Notes under the pieces: model-generated
What the model saw: the letters and a program-made list of their open reading frames with translations, nothing else
What the model was told of the DNA's origin: nothing
The model's database searches: none
Position numbers and translations under genes: made by a program
From: Desulfurococcaceae archaeon
GTDB taxonomy: Archaea; Thermoproteota; Thermoprotei_A; Sulfolobales; NBVN01
Reading direction: 5' to 3'
Assembly (NCBI GenBank): GCA_020833255.1
Contig: JAJHQR010000008.1
Coordinates: 1-37,960 of the forward strand
Length of the DNA: 37,960 bases
In this document: positions 7,472 to 17,324 of the stretch, in pieces
Position numbering within the stretch: position 1 is the first letter of the stretch
Layout of the letters: the number at the start of each line of letters is the position of its first letter

Positions 7472-8980
7472 TCAGAGGTACTCGGGGAAAGTCTCTAGCA
7501 ACATCCCCTCAATAGTTATCGGTTTGAGGACATCAACTAATTTGAGAGCTTCATCTAACAGGGCTTCGGAGTTGCTGTATATCTCTAACAGAGTCTGTCC
7601 TTCCTTGACTTTATGTCCTCTCTTCACGTAGAGCCTCACGCCCGCGCTCTTGTCTTGAGGAGCTCCGGCAGCCATAGCTATACGTGATAACGCGCCGTTA
7701 TACACTCCTGTAACGTATCCGTCTATAGGTGCCTTAACCTCAGCTTTATACCTACCTAAGGGTATTTCCTCAGGTTTCACGCGGGGGTTGCCCCCCATAG
7801 CCTCAACGATCTTTAAGAAGGTCTGGAGCGCTTTACCGGACTCAAATATCTCTAGAGCGACTTTACGTCCGCTGCCTCTAGGAGCTACGCCGGCGACCTC
7901 AAGCACGAGGCCGGCTAACGCCACGGCCTTCTCTTTAACTGACATAGGTCCATTACCCATGAGAGTCTCTAAAGCTTCGCGCGCTTCTAGAGCCGGCCCT
8001 ATTGCGTACCCTATCGGTTGACCACCGTAAGTTATAGCGCACCTCACGCTAAGATTCAACTTATTACCTACTTGAACGAAGAGTGAGGAGAGGTTTCTCG
8101 CCTCCTCAATACTCTCTACCTTAGCTTCCCTACCGGTAGGGATGTCTATGATTAAGTTACTCACGCTCATGCTTAATTTCTTAGAGAGTATGGAGGCCAC
8201 CATCTGCGACGTAGGATCAAGCTTTAACTGATGCTCAACACGTATTAAGATATCGTCTGCCGGGGCAAGGTTGAGTGTGCCGCCCCAAATAATGAATCCC
8301 TTAACTTTCTTCGCTAACTCAAGAACCTCCTCCTCAGTGAACGACACCGGGGCAAAAACCTCCATCGTGTCAGCTGTTCCTGCCGGCGAGGTTATCGCTC
8401 TAGATGAGGTTTTCGGGATGAAAACCCCTGCCGACGCGATTATCGGGACCGCGACTATGGATACCTTGGAATTTCCTGGAACCCCGCCGATGGAGTGGAT
8501 GTCGTGCGCGGGTTCCTCAAACCTCAACACATTGCCTGTCTCAACCATAGCTCTAGTTAAAGACACTATCTCGTCAACGTCCATCCCGACACTCGTTTGA
8601 GCGGCTACGAAAGCGGCTATCTCAGCATCCCCTAAAACACCGGAAGTGACGTCTTTTATTATGGAGCGTATCTCGTCCTCACTTAGTTTAACCCCCTTCA
8701 GCTTCTTCTTAATGTAATCTACTGAAGGAACCACGGAATACGTGCTTAACTCTATTTCCTTCGGATTACCTAAAACGGTTGAGACGCTCTTACTTAATAA
8801 GACTTCCTCACCCTCCTCCCCAGACACTACGACCCAGGCGGTAACATACCTAGAATTACCCACTACCTTAACCCTCGAACCGCCCCTCAAACCATTGGCT
8901 AAGGCTATATTCTTAGGAACTAAAACAACCCTCAAATCCCCCGTGTCAGCGTCGAGAACCCTAACCCTCAAACCGGTCAC
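7472..8980 (-). CDS. deoA: AMP phosphorylase (archaeal thymidine phosphorylase family)
   Basis: The enzyme phosphorolyses AMP (and CMP/UMP) to the free base and ribose 1,5-bisphosphate. About 502 residues, with an extra N-terminal beta domain of about 85 residues before the glycosyltransferase fold, distinguishes the archaeal AMP phosphorylase type from shorter bacterial thymidine phosphorylases. Conserved segments are HSIGGVPGNSK (about 162-172) and KTSSRAITSPAGTADTME (about 190-207), which bind phosphate and nucleoside. An ATG at 8998 is in frame, but GGTG lies 7 bases before the GTG at 8980 and the TATA box places transcription start near 8996, so I prefer 8980. In other archaea it works with ribose-1,5-bisphosphate isomerase and type III RuBisCO; neither is in this window. 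Confidence 0.88.
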   Translation of the reverse strand: MTGLRVRVLDADTGDLRVVLVPKNIALANGLRGGSRVKVVGNSRYVTAWVVVSGEEGEEVLLSKSVSTVLGNPKEIELSTYSVVPSVDYIKKKLKGVKLSEDEIRSIIKDVTSGVLGDAEIAAFVAAQTSVGMDVDEIVSLTRAMVETGNVLRFEEPAHDIHSIGGVPGNSKVSIVAVPIIASAGVFIPKTSSRAITSPAGTADTMEVFAPVSFTEEEVLELAKKVKGFIIWGGTLNLAPADDILIRVEHQLKLDPTSQMVASILSKKLSMSVSNLIIDIPTGREAKVESIEEARNLSSLFVQVGNKLNLSVRCAITYGGQPIGYAIGPALEAREALETLMGNGPMSVKEKAVALAGLVLEVAGVAPRGSGRKVALEIFESGKALQTFLKIVEAMGGNPRVKPEEIPLGRYKAEVKAPIDGYVTGVYNGALSRIAMAAGAPQDKSAGVRLYVKRGHKVKEGQTLLEIYSNSEALLDEALKLVDVLKPITIEGMLLETFPEYL

Positions 8981-9018
8981 TAGTACACACCAGCACATTA
9001 CTATTCGACAACACTAGT

Positions 9019-9025
9019 ATTTAAG
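9019..9025 (-). promoter_or_regulatory. TATA box for AMP phosphorylase
   Basis: cttaaat on the minus strand lies about 25 bases before 8996-8998. Transcription beginning there would be leaderless for the ATG at 8998 or would give a 16-base leader with GGTG for the GTG at 8980. Confidence 0.4.
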
Positions 9026-9083
9026 GTTTAGACTGCTTAAGCCGCCTCCCGATCCTGAAAAACGGCCCCTCAACCACGGCGGG

Positions 9084-9449
9084 CTAGCACGTTAAGTGGA
9101 TGAAGAGAAGCGTTCTACGCCCCTTACTCACTTCCTCGTTATACTTACGCACGGCTTGCCTAGACCTTAACACATACACCTCAGAACCTAACTTCTTAAA
9201 CGCTTCGACGACTTCGTCGTCTACTCTCATAACGCCGTCGTAACCGGTTCCGATGATGACTACATCTACCTTCATCCCGAGAAAGTCTTTCACATCCGCT
9301 AACTGGAGTCTATGGCCCTCGATACGCCACCAATTACTTAAGATCCCTTCAGGGTGAATCACTATGTCGTGAGTATACTCACGACCACCAACCACTATCT
9401 CGCCGAAGTCGTAATGATCTATTAAGGGTTGCTTAACTATCTTAATCAC
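9084..9449 (-). CDS. Mth938-like domain protein (DUF498/COG1504)
   Basis: The protein belongs to the Mth938-like (AAMDC) family, a small alpha-beta fold with no settled function. Support comes from the order IDHYDFGEIVVGG, then WWRIEGHRLQLADVKDF (the conserved W.(R)..GH block), VVIIGTGYDG near residues 63-72 and a C-terminal half that places a residue pattern SRQAVRKYNE before TLLFIHLTC. The length of about 121 residues is normal. Either TTG at 9452 or GTG at 9449 could start it; GTG is chosen as the more usual codon, and an A/T-rich block some 25 bases upstream suggests a leaderless transcript. It lies 24 bases downstream of the ECF transporter operon and may be transcribed with it. Confidence 0.75.
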   Translation of the reverse strand: MIKIVKQPLIDHYDFGEIVVGGREYTHDIVIHPEGILSNWWRIEGHRLQLADVKDFLGMKVDVVIIGTGYDGVMRVDDEVVEAFKKLGSEVYVLRSRQAVRKYNEEVSKGRRTLLFIHLTC

Positions 9450-9473
9450 CAATACTTAATTAAAGTTACGAGG

Positions 9474-10298
9474 TTAATAATTGGGGTGTAGAGACTTAAA
9501 ACTCAAGATCCTGACGAGTTCCTCAGGCGTTAACACGCAGTTATCGATCGAGATCTCTTTCGCTAGCTGCGCCGTGTAAGTAGGTAGCAGAGAATTCTCC
9601 CTCAGAAGTTCCAGGTCGCAGAGTATCTCCCTAGCCTCGCCGTCAGCTACTACCCTGCCTGAATTCATTAAGATAACTCTCTCAGAATACTTAGAAAGTA
9701 TTTCAACGTCGTGCGTGATCAGAATCACCGTAGCCCCGTTTTCTCTCAGCTTCCTCAAGAACTCAACGAACTTGATAGAATTGTACCAGTCTTGCCCGGT
9801 GGTAGGCTCGTCCACGATGAAGTTCTTAGTACCGGCTAGCAAGTAAGATGCTAGTAAGACTCTCAGCTTAATATGCCTAGGTAAGCTGAGGACAGGTTTC
9901 TCGAGAATCTCCCTACCTATCTCCAGCTGACTCAAAATCTCGTCAAGCCTGTCCTTAATTAAGTCTTCACCTACGTTAAGTATTCTAGGCGTGAAAAGAA
10001 TCTCCTCCAACACGCTCACGTTAAGTAGTTGCGTGTTAACGTCTTGGGAAATGTACCCGATAATCCTTACCAGCTCCCCCCTCCTATAACGCTTTATATC
10101 CCTACCTTTAATCAAGACGAGACCCGAGGTAGGTTTAAGCAATCCTGCTAGGCACTTAGCTAGGGTGGTCTTGCCGGAACCGTTATTCCCTAAAACACCG
10201 ACGAACTCCCCCTCCCTAATCTCTAGGCTAACCGAGTCTAGGGCTCTAGTACCGTCCGGGTACTCGAAAACAAGGTTTTCTGTTTTGGCGAGGTACAT
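9474..10298 (-). CDS. ECF transporter ATPase with degenerate signature motif
   Basis: This is an ABC ATPase of an energy-coupling-factor importer. Walker A is GNNGSGKTT at about 37-45, the Q-loop is near residue 85 (YISQD), Walker B is NFIVDEP at about 159-165 and the H-loop histidine is near 196 (LITHD). The ABC signature, normally LSGGQ, reads VLSLPRHIKLRV at about 136-147: the two glycines and the glutamine are gone. The paralogue in the next gene keeps LSSGQ. In an A-A' heterodimer the site completed by this signature should be weak or inactive, leaving one main hydrolysis site. The ATG shares one base with the preceding stop (TGATG), a sign of co-translation. Confidence 0.88.
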   Translation of the reverse strand: MYLAKTENLVFEYPDGTRALDSVSLEIREGEFVGVLGNNGSGKTTLAKCLAGLLKPTSGLVLIKGRDIKRYRRGELVRIIGYISQDVNTQLLNVSVLEEILFTPRILNVGEDLIKDRLDEILSQLEIGREILEKPVLSLPRHIKLRVLLASYLLAGTKNFIVDEPTTGQDWYNSIKFVEFLRKLRENGATVILITHDVEILSKYSERVILMNSGRVVADGEAREILCDLELLRENSLLPTYTAQLAKEISIDNCVLTPEELVRILSFKSLHPNY

Positions 10299-11155
10299 CA
10301 GTACACACCTTTAAGCAACTTAATTAAGTAAGTCCTCAGCGATTCATGACTTAGGTTCTCGTTCCTTAGCGAGTGCCTCGGGGTTATGTACCTCCAAATC
10401 CTCACTAACTCAGGTACCCTAACGTAGTTCTCCAAGCCTCTAGGCAGTCTCGCGAAGAAATTAGGGGGGTCGCCAACCAACACTAACTCACCCCCATACA
10501 TCAAGGCGATCCTAGAAAGGTAAGGCATAAAAACATCTATCCTATGCTCTACAACGATTATCGTGGCTTTATTATCTCGTCTCAGAAGCTCTATAGACCT
10601 CACAACCCCCTCAGCCCCCGCCCAGTCAAGATTAGAGAGAGGCTCGTCAAACACTATGAGTCTAGGTTTAGTTGCTATAGCAACCGCTATAGCGACCCTC
10701 TGCTTCTGACCACTACTCAGCTCGTAAGGTGATTTATCGAGAATTGACTCGCTTAAACCAACCTGTTTTATAGCCCATGAAACCCTCTCACGTATCTCCT
10801 CGGAGTCAACTCCTAAGAACCTTAGGCGAAGCGCGACCTCGTCCTCAACCCGCGTTGTGAGGAACTGCATCTCAGGATCTGATGAGACAAACCCTACGTT
10901 ACTTAACACTCGCAAAGACTTAAGACTCGTTACCTCGCTTCCTAAGATGGAAACACGTCCCTTGAGCACACCCCTGTAACTACCCGGTATTAAACCACAC
11001 AAGACTCTCGCTAAGGTAGTCTTGCCGGCGCCCGTAGGTCCTGTGATTAATAGGAATTCCCCCTCACCCACACATAAATTAACGTTCTTCAAAACCCACT
11101 CACTAGAATTCTCGTAAGACCACCACAGATTCTCTAAACTAGCTACACAGGACAT
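10298..11155 (-). CDS. ECF transporter ATPase, canonical
   Basis: The second ABC ATPase of the ECF importer has all motifs intact: Walker A GPTGAGKTT at about 39-47, signature LSSGQKQR at about 146-153, Walker B LIVFDEP at 166-172 followed by the D-loop SNLD, and an H-loop histidine near 204 (VVEHR). The segment SSDPEMQFLT at about 91-100 carries the Q-loop region and is like that of cobalt/ECF ATPases, where it contacts the coupling helices of EcfT. It overlaps EcfT by 13 bases and the next ATPase by one base. Together they form the energising module A-A'-T. Confidence 0.9.
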   Translation of the reverse strand: MSCVASLENLWWSYENSSEWVLKNVNLCVGEGEFLLITGPTGAGKTTLARVLCGLIPGSYRGVLKGRVSILGSEVTSLKSLRVLSNVGFVSSDPEMQFLTTRVEDEVALRLRFLGVDSEEIRERVSWAIKQVGLSESILDKSPYELSSGQKQRVAIAVAIATKPRLIVFDEPLSNLDWAGAEGVVRSIELLRRDNKATIIVVEHRIDVFMPYLSRIALMYGGELVLVGDPPNFFARLPRGLENYVRVPELVRIWRYITPRHSLRNENLSHESLRTYLIKLLKGVY

Positions 11156-12036
11156 CCTGAAACCCCCGAGTAACTGGCTAGTATCCTGTAAATCGAGGAA
11201 TTCAGCGGGTTTAACACCCCGGTAAGTGAGAAGTAGGTGATTAGAGAAATCGATGAAATTATTATGGAGAGTATTAGCAAGTCAATGAATCTGAAGCTCA
11301 CCTTATCTAGTAAGCCCTTCCCCCTAGCTAGGTTAAACCCTCTTAACTCAAGAACGTCGCTGACTTCATCTATCTTCATCAGAGTTATCGAGAAAAGCGG
11401 TAGGAGTCTGTGGAAGAAGAGGGAAGCTCTCTTAAAGAAGTTACTTCTAGAAATCTCTAAACCTCTTGAAAGCTCACCTAACTTAATCTCATCAAGCTTT
11501 ACTTGGAGGTAGTACATGAACTTAAAAACGAGCCCGACGACTAAAGCTACTCTCAAGTTTACGCCTAAGATGCTTAAACCGTTAATAACGTCTCTCACGG
11601 TAATCAGAGAGAGAGCTAGGACGACCGTGAGTACCGTGGCTAAGATCTTAGAATAGATCGTCAAACCAACCACTAAGTTCTCGGCGTAGAGTTTTAAGAA
11701 ACCCGCGCAAACTAACGGGTTGCGGCCTAGACCGCCGCCAACGAAGAAGTAGCTGAGGATTATGATTAGAAGAAAACCTAGCAAAACTCTTAAGTAGTTG
11801 GTCACGGCACTCAACCTAATCTTAGAGAGCTTGAAAATCGTTAACACTATGAGAACTAAGATTAGGTTGAGCTCGAGAAGATTCCCTAGTAACGTGTATA
11901 GAGCGGCGAATATCAATAAAGAGAACTTAGTTACGGGGTTTAAGTTAAGCAGGGCTGAGGTCGAGTCTACGTAGCCTGTTATAGTTCTCACACTACGTGT
12001 TCTCGACTTACCTCCTACCTTAACTAAGCTAGCCAC
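11143..12036 (-). CDS. ecfT: ECF transporter transmembrane component EcfT
   Basis: EcfT couples the ATPases to the substrate-binding S component in the membrane. Hydrophobic segments lie at about residues 35-85 (two or three helices), 100-120, 130-165 and 240-265, giving the usual four to six helices. The cytoplasmic coupling helices are marked by two short arginine motifs, in ELSRGLEISR and LELRGFNLARG, equivalent to the paired Ala-Arg-Gly-type motifs of the family. At 297 residues the length is slightly above average because of an N-terminal extension (MASLVKVGGKSRTRSVRTITG). It starts with GTG and overlaps the S-component gene by 13 bases. Confidence 0.85.
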   Translation of the reverse strand: MASLVKVGGKSRTRSVRTITGYVDSTSALLNLNPVTKFSLLIFAALYTLLGNLLELNLILVLIVLTIFKLSKIRLSAVTNYLRVLLGFLLIIILSYFFVGGGLGRNPLVCAGFLKLYAENLVVGLTIYSKILATVLTVVLALSLITVRDVINGLSILGVNLRVALVVGLVFKFMYYLQVKLDEIKLGELSRGLEISRSNFFKRASLFFHRLLPLFSITLMKIDEVSDVLELRGFNLARGKGLLDKVSFRFIDLLILSIIISSISLITYFSLTGVLNPLNSSIYRILASYSGVSGCPV

Positions 12037-12617
12037 CTCTTACAGAACGCTCTGTGAGAGACGATGACTGGGGTGAGCCCCTTAAGTAGGGGTGCTCCCA
12101 CAACCAGTATAGGTATTACGTTGCCTACGAACCACGAGATCATGACCACGAAGTACATGTCGCTGGTTACGAAACCCCACGCACTCATTGCTGAAGCGCC
12201 TAAGAACGCTCCAAGCAGATTACTTAAGATAACGCATGATAAAGTAAAGTGTACCCAATCACTAAGTTTCTTAAGTGCTGGATCAACCCTGAAGAATCTG
12301 AAGTACGTTGCCGGGATAAGTGATTGCACTAGATTCGCCGGGAGGAGAGAAAGACTGATGGATATCGGGATACCGCCTACTAAATCACCGACTATCGGGA
12401 AGAAAACACCGGCTAAGACCCCCCAGAAACCAAACCATATACCCCCAACAACTTGAACCACTACCGCTAGATAGAACCAGGAGACTCCGTAACCTACTTG
12501 AAGAAAGCTACTCAAGGTAGCGGATAAAGCACCTAGAGCAGTTAGAAACACGAAGATAACGACGTGTACCACACCCCAAGACCTTACCTCCCCCTCCCTC
12601 AAATCCCATACACTCAC
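12024..12617 (-). CDS. ECF transporter substrate-binding (S) component, substrate unknown
   Basis: This 197-residue membrane protein has about five or six hydrophobic helices (HVVIFVFLTALGALSATL, then VSWFYLAVVVQVVGGIWFG, GVLAGVFFPIVGDLVGG, LSLLPANLVQSLIPATYF and others), the size and pattern of ECF S components. It heads an operon S-T-A-A', so it is presumably the dedicated substrate binder. The loop with GDLVGGIPISIS and the Pro/Asn-rich LLPANLVQS resemble S components that look like biotin, queuosine-precursor or other vitamin transporters, but I cannot assign the ligand. It starts with GTG behind GAGGTGATG and has a strong TATA box upstream. Confidence 0.75.
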   Translation of the reverse strand: MSVWDLREGEVRSWGVVHVVIFVFLTALGALSATLSSFLQVGYGVSWFYLAVVVQVVGGIWFGFWGVLAGVFFPIVGDLVGGIPISISLSLLPANLVQSLIPATYFRFFRVDPALKKLSDWVHFTLSCVILSNLLGAFLGASAMSAWGFVTSDMYFVVMISWFVGNVIPILVVGAPLLKGLTPVIVSHRAFCKRWLA

Positions 12618-12648
12618 TTGAGCATCACCTCAATAAAGATGCTAATCG

Positions 12649-12657
12649 TTATAAATA
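12649..12657 (-). promoter_or_regulatory. TATA box for the ECF transporter operon
   Basis: tatttataa on the minus strand is 32 to 40 bases before the GTG at 12617. Transcription would begin near 12628, just before the GAGGTGATG ribosome-binding site. Confidence 0.5.
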
Positions 12658-12710
12658 AGTGGTGAAGGTCGAGCCAAAAGGGGGTGTTCTTATACGGTCA
12701 GGTTCTCGCG

Positions 12711-14916
<2,206 letters not shown>

Positions 14917-14935
14917 TGTCTCAAGGGAAATAAAA

Positions 14936-16879
14936 TCATATCCTTTCTAGGACGTCCATCCCGCAAATCTCCATGAAGTTGCGGAGCACGACTGAAACCC
15001 CGTGAGTTACCGCGATCTTTAACGCTCTAAACCCCTCATCAGGTTCCCTCAATATGGGCTCGGTCTCATAGAACTTATTGAATATCGTGGCTAAGTTGTT
15101 AGCGTAAGCTATTAAGTCCTCAGGTTGCTTACTGACAGCCACTTCCGAGACCACCTCAGGAAACTTACTCAACTCCAAAATCAGTGTTCTCACAGGTTCT
15201 TTCCCAGCTTTCCCGTAGTCTATGGCATTAAGCTGGTGGCTCTCCGCTTTCTCGAGCACGGACCTCGCCCTAACGTACGTGTACTGTATGTAAGGTCCTG
15301 AGTTCTGCTTTAAGTCAAGGATTTTCCTGAGGTCAATCGTTAAGGTCTTAGAGGGGGATACCGATAAGATCATGTATTTGATGGCTGACCTAGCTATCTT
15401 CAAAGCTTGCTCGTCCGAGACCTCGGAACCCCTCTCCCTCATCAAGTTTTTCACCATCTCGCTAAGTCTCTCAAGTAATTCGTCGACGGTCACATACCTA
15501 CCTCTCCTCCCAGACATGGAGGCTCCGGGTAGGTTGACCATTTCGTAAGAGTAGTGTATCAGGTTCTCTGCTTCTTTCTCGTACCCTAACGCGTAAAGCG
15601 CTAGCCTGAGCTGAGCTTGACTAAGAGTCTGCTCTATAGCTATAACGTTTATTACCTCATCAGCCGAGAACTCCTCAAACTTCTTCAAAGTGTAGGCGAT
15701 GTCTCTCGTGGTGTAGAGTGTGGTCCCATCACTCCTCTTAAGTATTAGGGGAGGTACCTCAAGCGCTTCAGGAATCCTTAAACGCCTCCTTAATTCAGTA
15801 CTGAGTAACTCATCGAAGAAGAGTGCTGGCGCGCCCTTATGAAGCCTGAAATAACCGCTACTCGAGGCTTTCTCAAGAATCTCGCTCACCCTACCCTCCC
15901 AAACCAAATCACTCTCCCAGTCCCACACGTCTATGCCGACATTCATTTTCTCGAGAGTCTCTCTAATCCCCTCAATAACCTTACTGCAAACCTTCCGGAC
16001 GAAGAGGTATTCAGGCTCCCCCCTCTCATAACCCCTGAGAATCCTCAAGACTTCCAGCTCAGGATCTTCTTCACCAGCTATCTTCTCAGACAGCGCGTTA
16101 ACTTCGTTAGGTATTACCTCAGCTAACTTAGCTAGATCACCCATCAAGGAATCTATCTCGCCGCGCAACTCGTTAGCCCTGCTGAAATCTCCCGCGGCCT
16201 CAGCTTCCTTCAAAGACCTCCTCAGCTTCAGTATGTCGATTATCGTCGTTGTAGCCGCGTATATCAAGCCTAGGTAGTGGTCGGGCTTCATCCCAGGCGG
16301 TATCTCAGGGAACCCCAGCTTACTATAACCGTAAGCTAGGAAAGCCGCCTGCAGACCGACGTCGTTGACGTAATACCTTCTCTGAACCTCATTACCTACG
16401 AACTTGTTAAGCCTGTAGAGGAAGTCACCTAAGACCGCGTTCCTCCCAGAACCTAGGTGGAGTGGGTGCACGGGGTTAGCCGACACGTACTCTACCACAA
16501 CCCTCTTCCTAACGTGGCCGTCGACAACCCCGTACTTATCGCCGTAGCTGGTTATGGTGGTGAGTACCTGAGCGCTGAATACTGCGTAATCAACGAAGAT
16601 ATTCAGGTAGCCGCCAACAACAACCACCTTCTCAACCAAGTCTAGCTTCTCCAGCGATGAGGTCAGCAGGTTGACCAGATCATCTAGTGAGGTGCCGCAC
16701 AGCTTAGAAAGCTTAGCTAAGTGTATGCTCAAATCACCGAACTCTCTCTTAGGGGGTTCCTCAATCATGTCTTCCAATCGGTTAAGCAGCTCTGAATCCG
16801 CGCAAACCCCGCTAAGTGCTTTACTAATCTCGTTGGACACGGAACGCTTCAGCATCCTATACGGGTTGCCTGAACCCAA
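14936..16879 (-). CDS. argS: arginyl-tRNA synthetase
   Basis: This class I synthetase charges tRNA-Arg. The N-terminal Add-1 domain covers about residues 1-115. The HIGH-type motif is HPLHLGSG at about 138-145 within ANPVHPLHLGSGRNAV, typical of ArgRS. The KMSKS position is the degenerate MSGRRGRYVT, also usual for ArgRS. The C-terminal DALR anticodon-binding domain occupies the last 120 residues (NSGPYIQYTYVRARSVL and following). The 647 residues match archaeal ArgRS. The open frame begins at TTG behind GAGGT; the first in-frame ATG, eight codons later at 16855, has no ribosome-binding site, so the TTG is preferred. Confidence 0.95.
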   Translation of the reverse strand: MGSGNPYRMLKRSVSNEISKALSGVCADSELLNRLEDMIEEPPKREFGDLSIHLAKLSKLCGTSLDDLVNLLTSSLEKLDLVEKVVVVGGYLNIFVDYAVFSAQVLTTITSYGDKYGVVDGHVRKRVVVEYVSANPVHPLHLGSGRNAVLGDFLYRLNKFVGNEVQRRYYVNDVGLQAAFLAYGYSKLGFPEIPPGMKPDHYLGLIYAATTTIIDILKLRRSLKEAEAAGDFSRANELRGEIDSLMGDLAKLAEVIPNEVNALSEKIAGEEDPELEVLRILRGYERGEPEYLFVRKVCSKVIEGIRETLEKMNVGIDVWDWESDLVWEGRVSEILEKASSSGYFRLHKGAPALFFDELLSTELRRRLRIPEALEVPPLILKRSDGTTLYTTRDIAYTLKKFEEFSADEVINVIAIEQTLSQAQLRLALYALGYEKEAENLIHYSYEMVNLPGASMSGRRGRYVTVDELLERLSEMVKNLMRERGSEVSDEQALKIARSAIKYMILSVSPSKTLTIDLRKILDLKQNSGPYIQYTYVRARSVLEKAESHQLNAIDYGKAGKEPVRTLILELSKFPEVVSEVAVSKQPEDLIAYANNLATIFNKFYETEPILREPDEGFRALKIAVTHGVSVVLRNFMEICGMDVLERI

Positions 16880-16913
16880 CCGCGTTACCTCATAAAACTA
16901 AAGAAATACTTAC

Positions 16914-17237
16914 CTAAAAAATAGAGGTGATATCCCTGAAATCAACAGGTAGTAAAACCCCTGAGGAAACATACCACTCATACCTTTCCTCAAGATACCC
17001 TACGAAAACAGCACACCCGTCGAATTTGCCGTCACGGTCACACTTAGATATTTTCACGTTCTTTAACTGCTTTATAAAACAATTAGCTGTCTTCTTATCG
17101 TAGTAGGGGCAGATCTTGTGATACTTCTTAGCAGACTTAATCATCTTCTCAATCCACCTCTTCTTAGGATCTTCCTTGATGTGCTCGAGATGCGTTGAGG
17201 TAGTGCCCGCAGACTCCCTGACGTCGTCTCCCACCAT
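16914..17237 (-). CDS. small Cys-rich hypothetical protein, 107 aa
   Basis: I do not recognise a named family. The middle of the protein has four cysteines spaced C43-x9-C53-x12-C66-x8-C75 in a basic context (HKICPYYDKKTANCF, then KCDRDGKFDGCAVF), which could form one zinc or iron-sulfur site. The N-terminal 40 residues are polar and helical, and the C-terminal 30 are strand-rich (WYVSSGVLLPVDF). It has its own TATA box and an ATG after GGAGG. It lies between aRF1 and argS, on the same strand. The motif C-P-(Y/W)-Y also begins the first cysteine pair of the gene at 18874, so the two small proteins may be distantly related. Confidence 0.7.
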   Translation of the reverse strand: MVGDDVRESAGTTSTHLEHIKEDPKKRWIEKMIKSAKKYHKICPYYDKKTANCFIKQLKNVKISKCDRDGKFDGCAVFVGYLEERYEWYVSSGVLLPVDFRDITSIF

Positions 17238-17278
17238 ACTTAACCAGCCTCCTACAACACTAAATCATTTTCGATTAA

Positions 17279-17290
17279 TTTATATAAAAA
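17279..17290 (-). promoter_or_regulatory. TATA box for the 107-aa Cys-rich gene
   Basis: On the minus strand the sequence reads tttttatataaa, one of the strongest TATA matches in the window. Transcription would begin near 17258, about 20 bases before the ATG at 17237. Confidence 0.55.
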
Positions 17291-17324
17291 CTTTAAGTGC
17301 TGTGCTGGGGCGATGCGTTATCTT

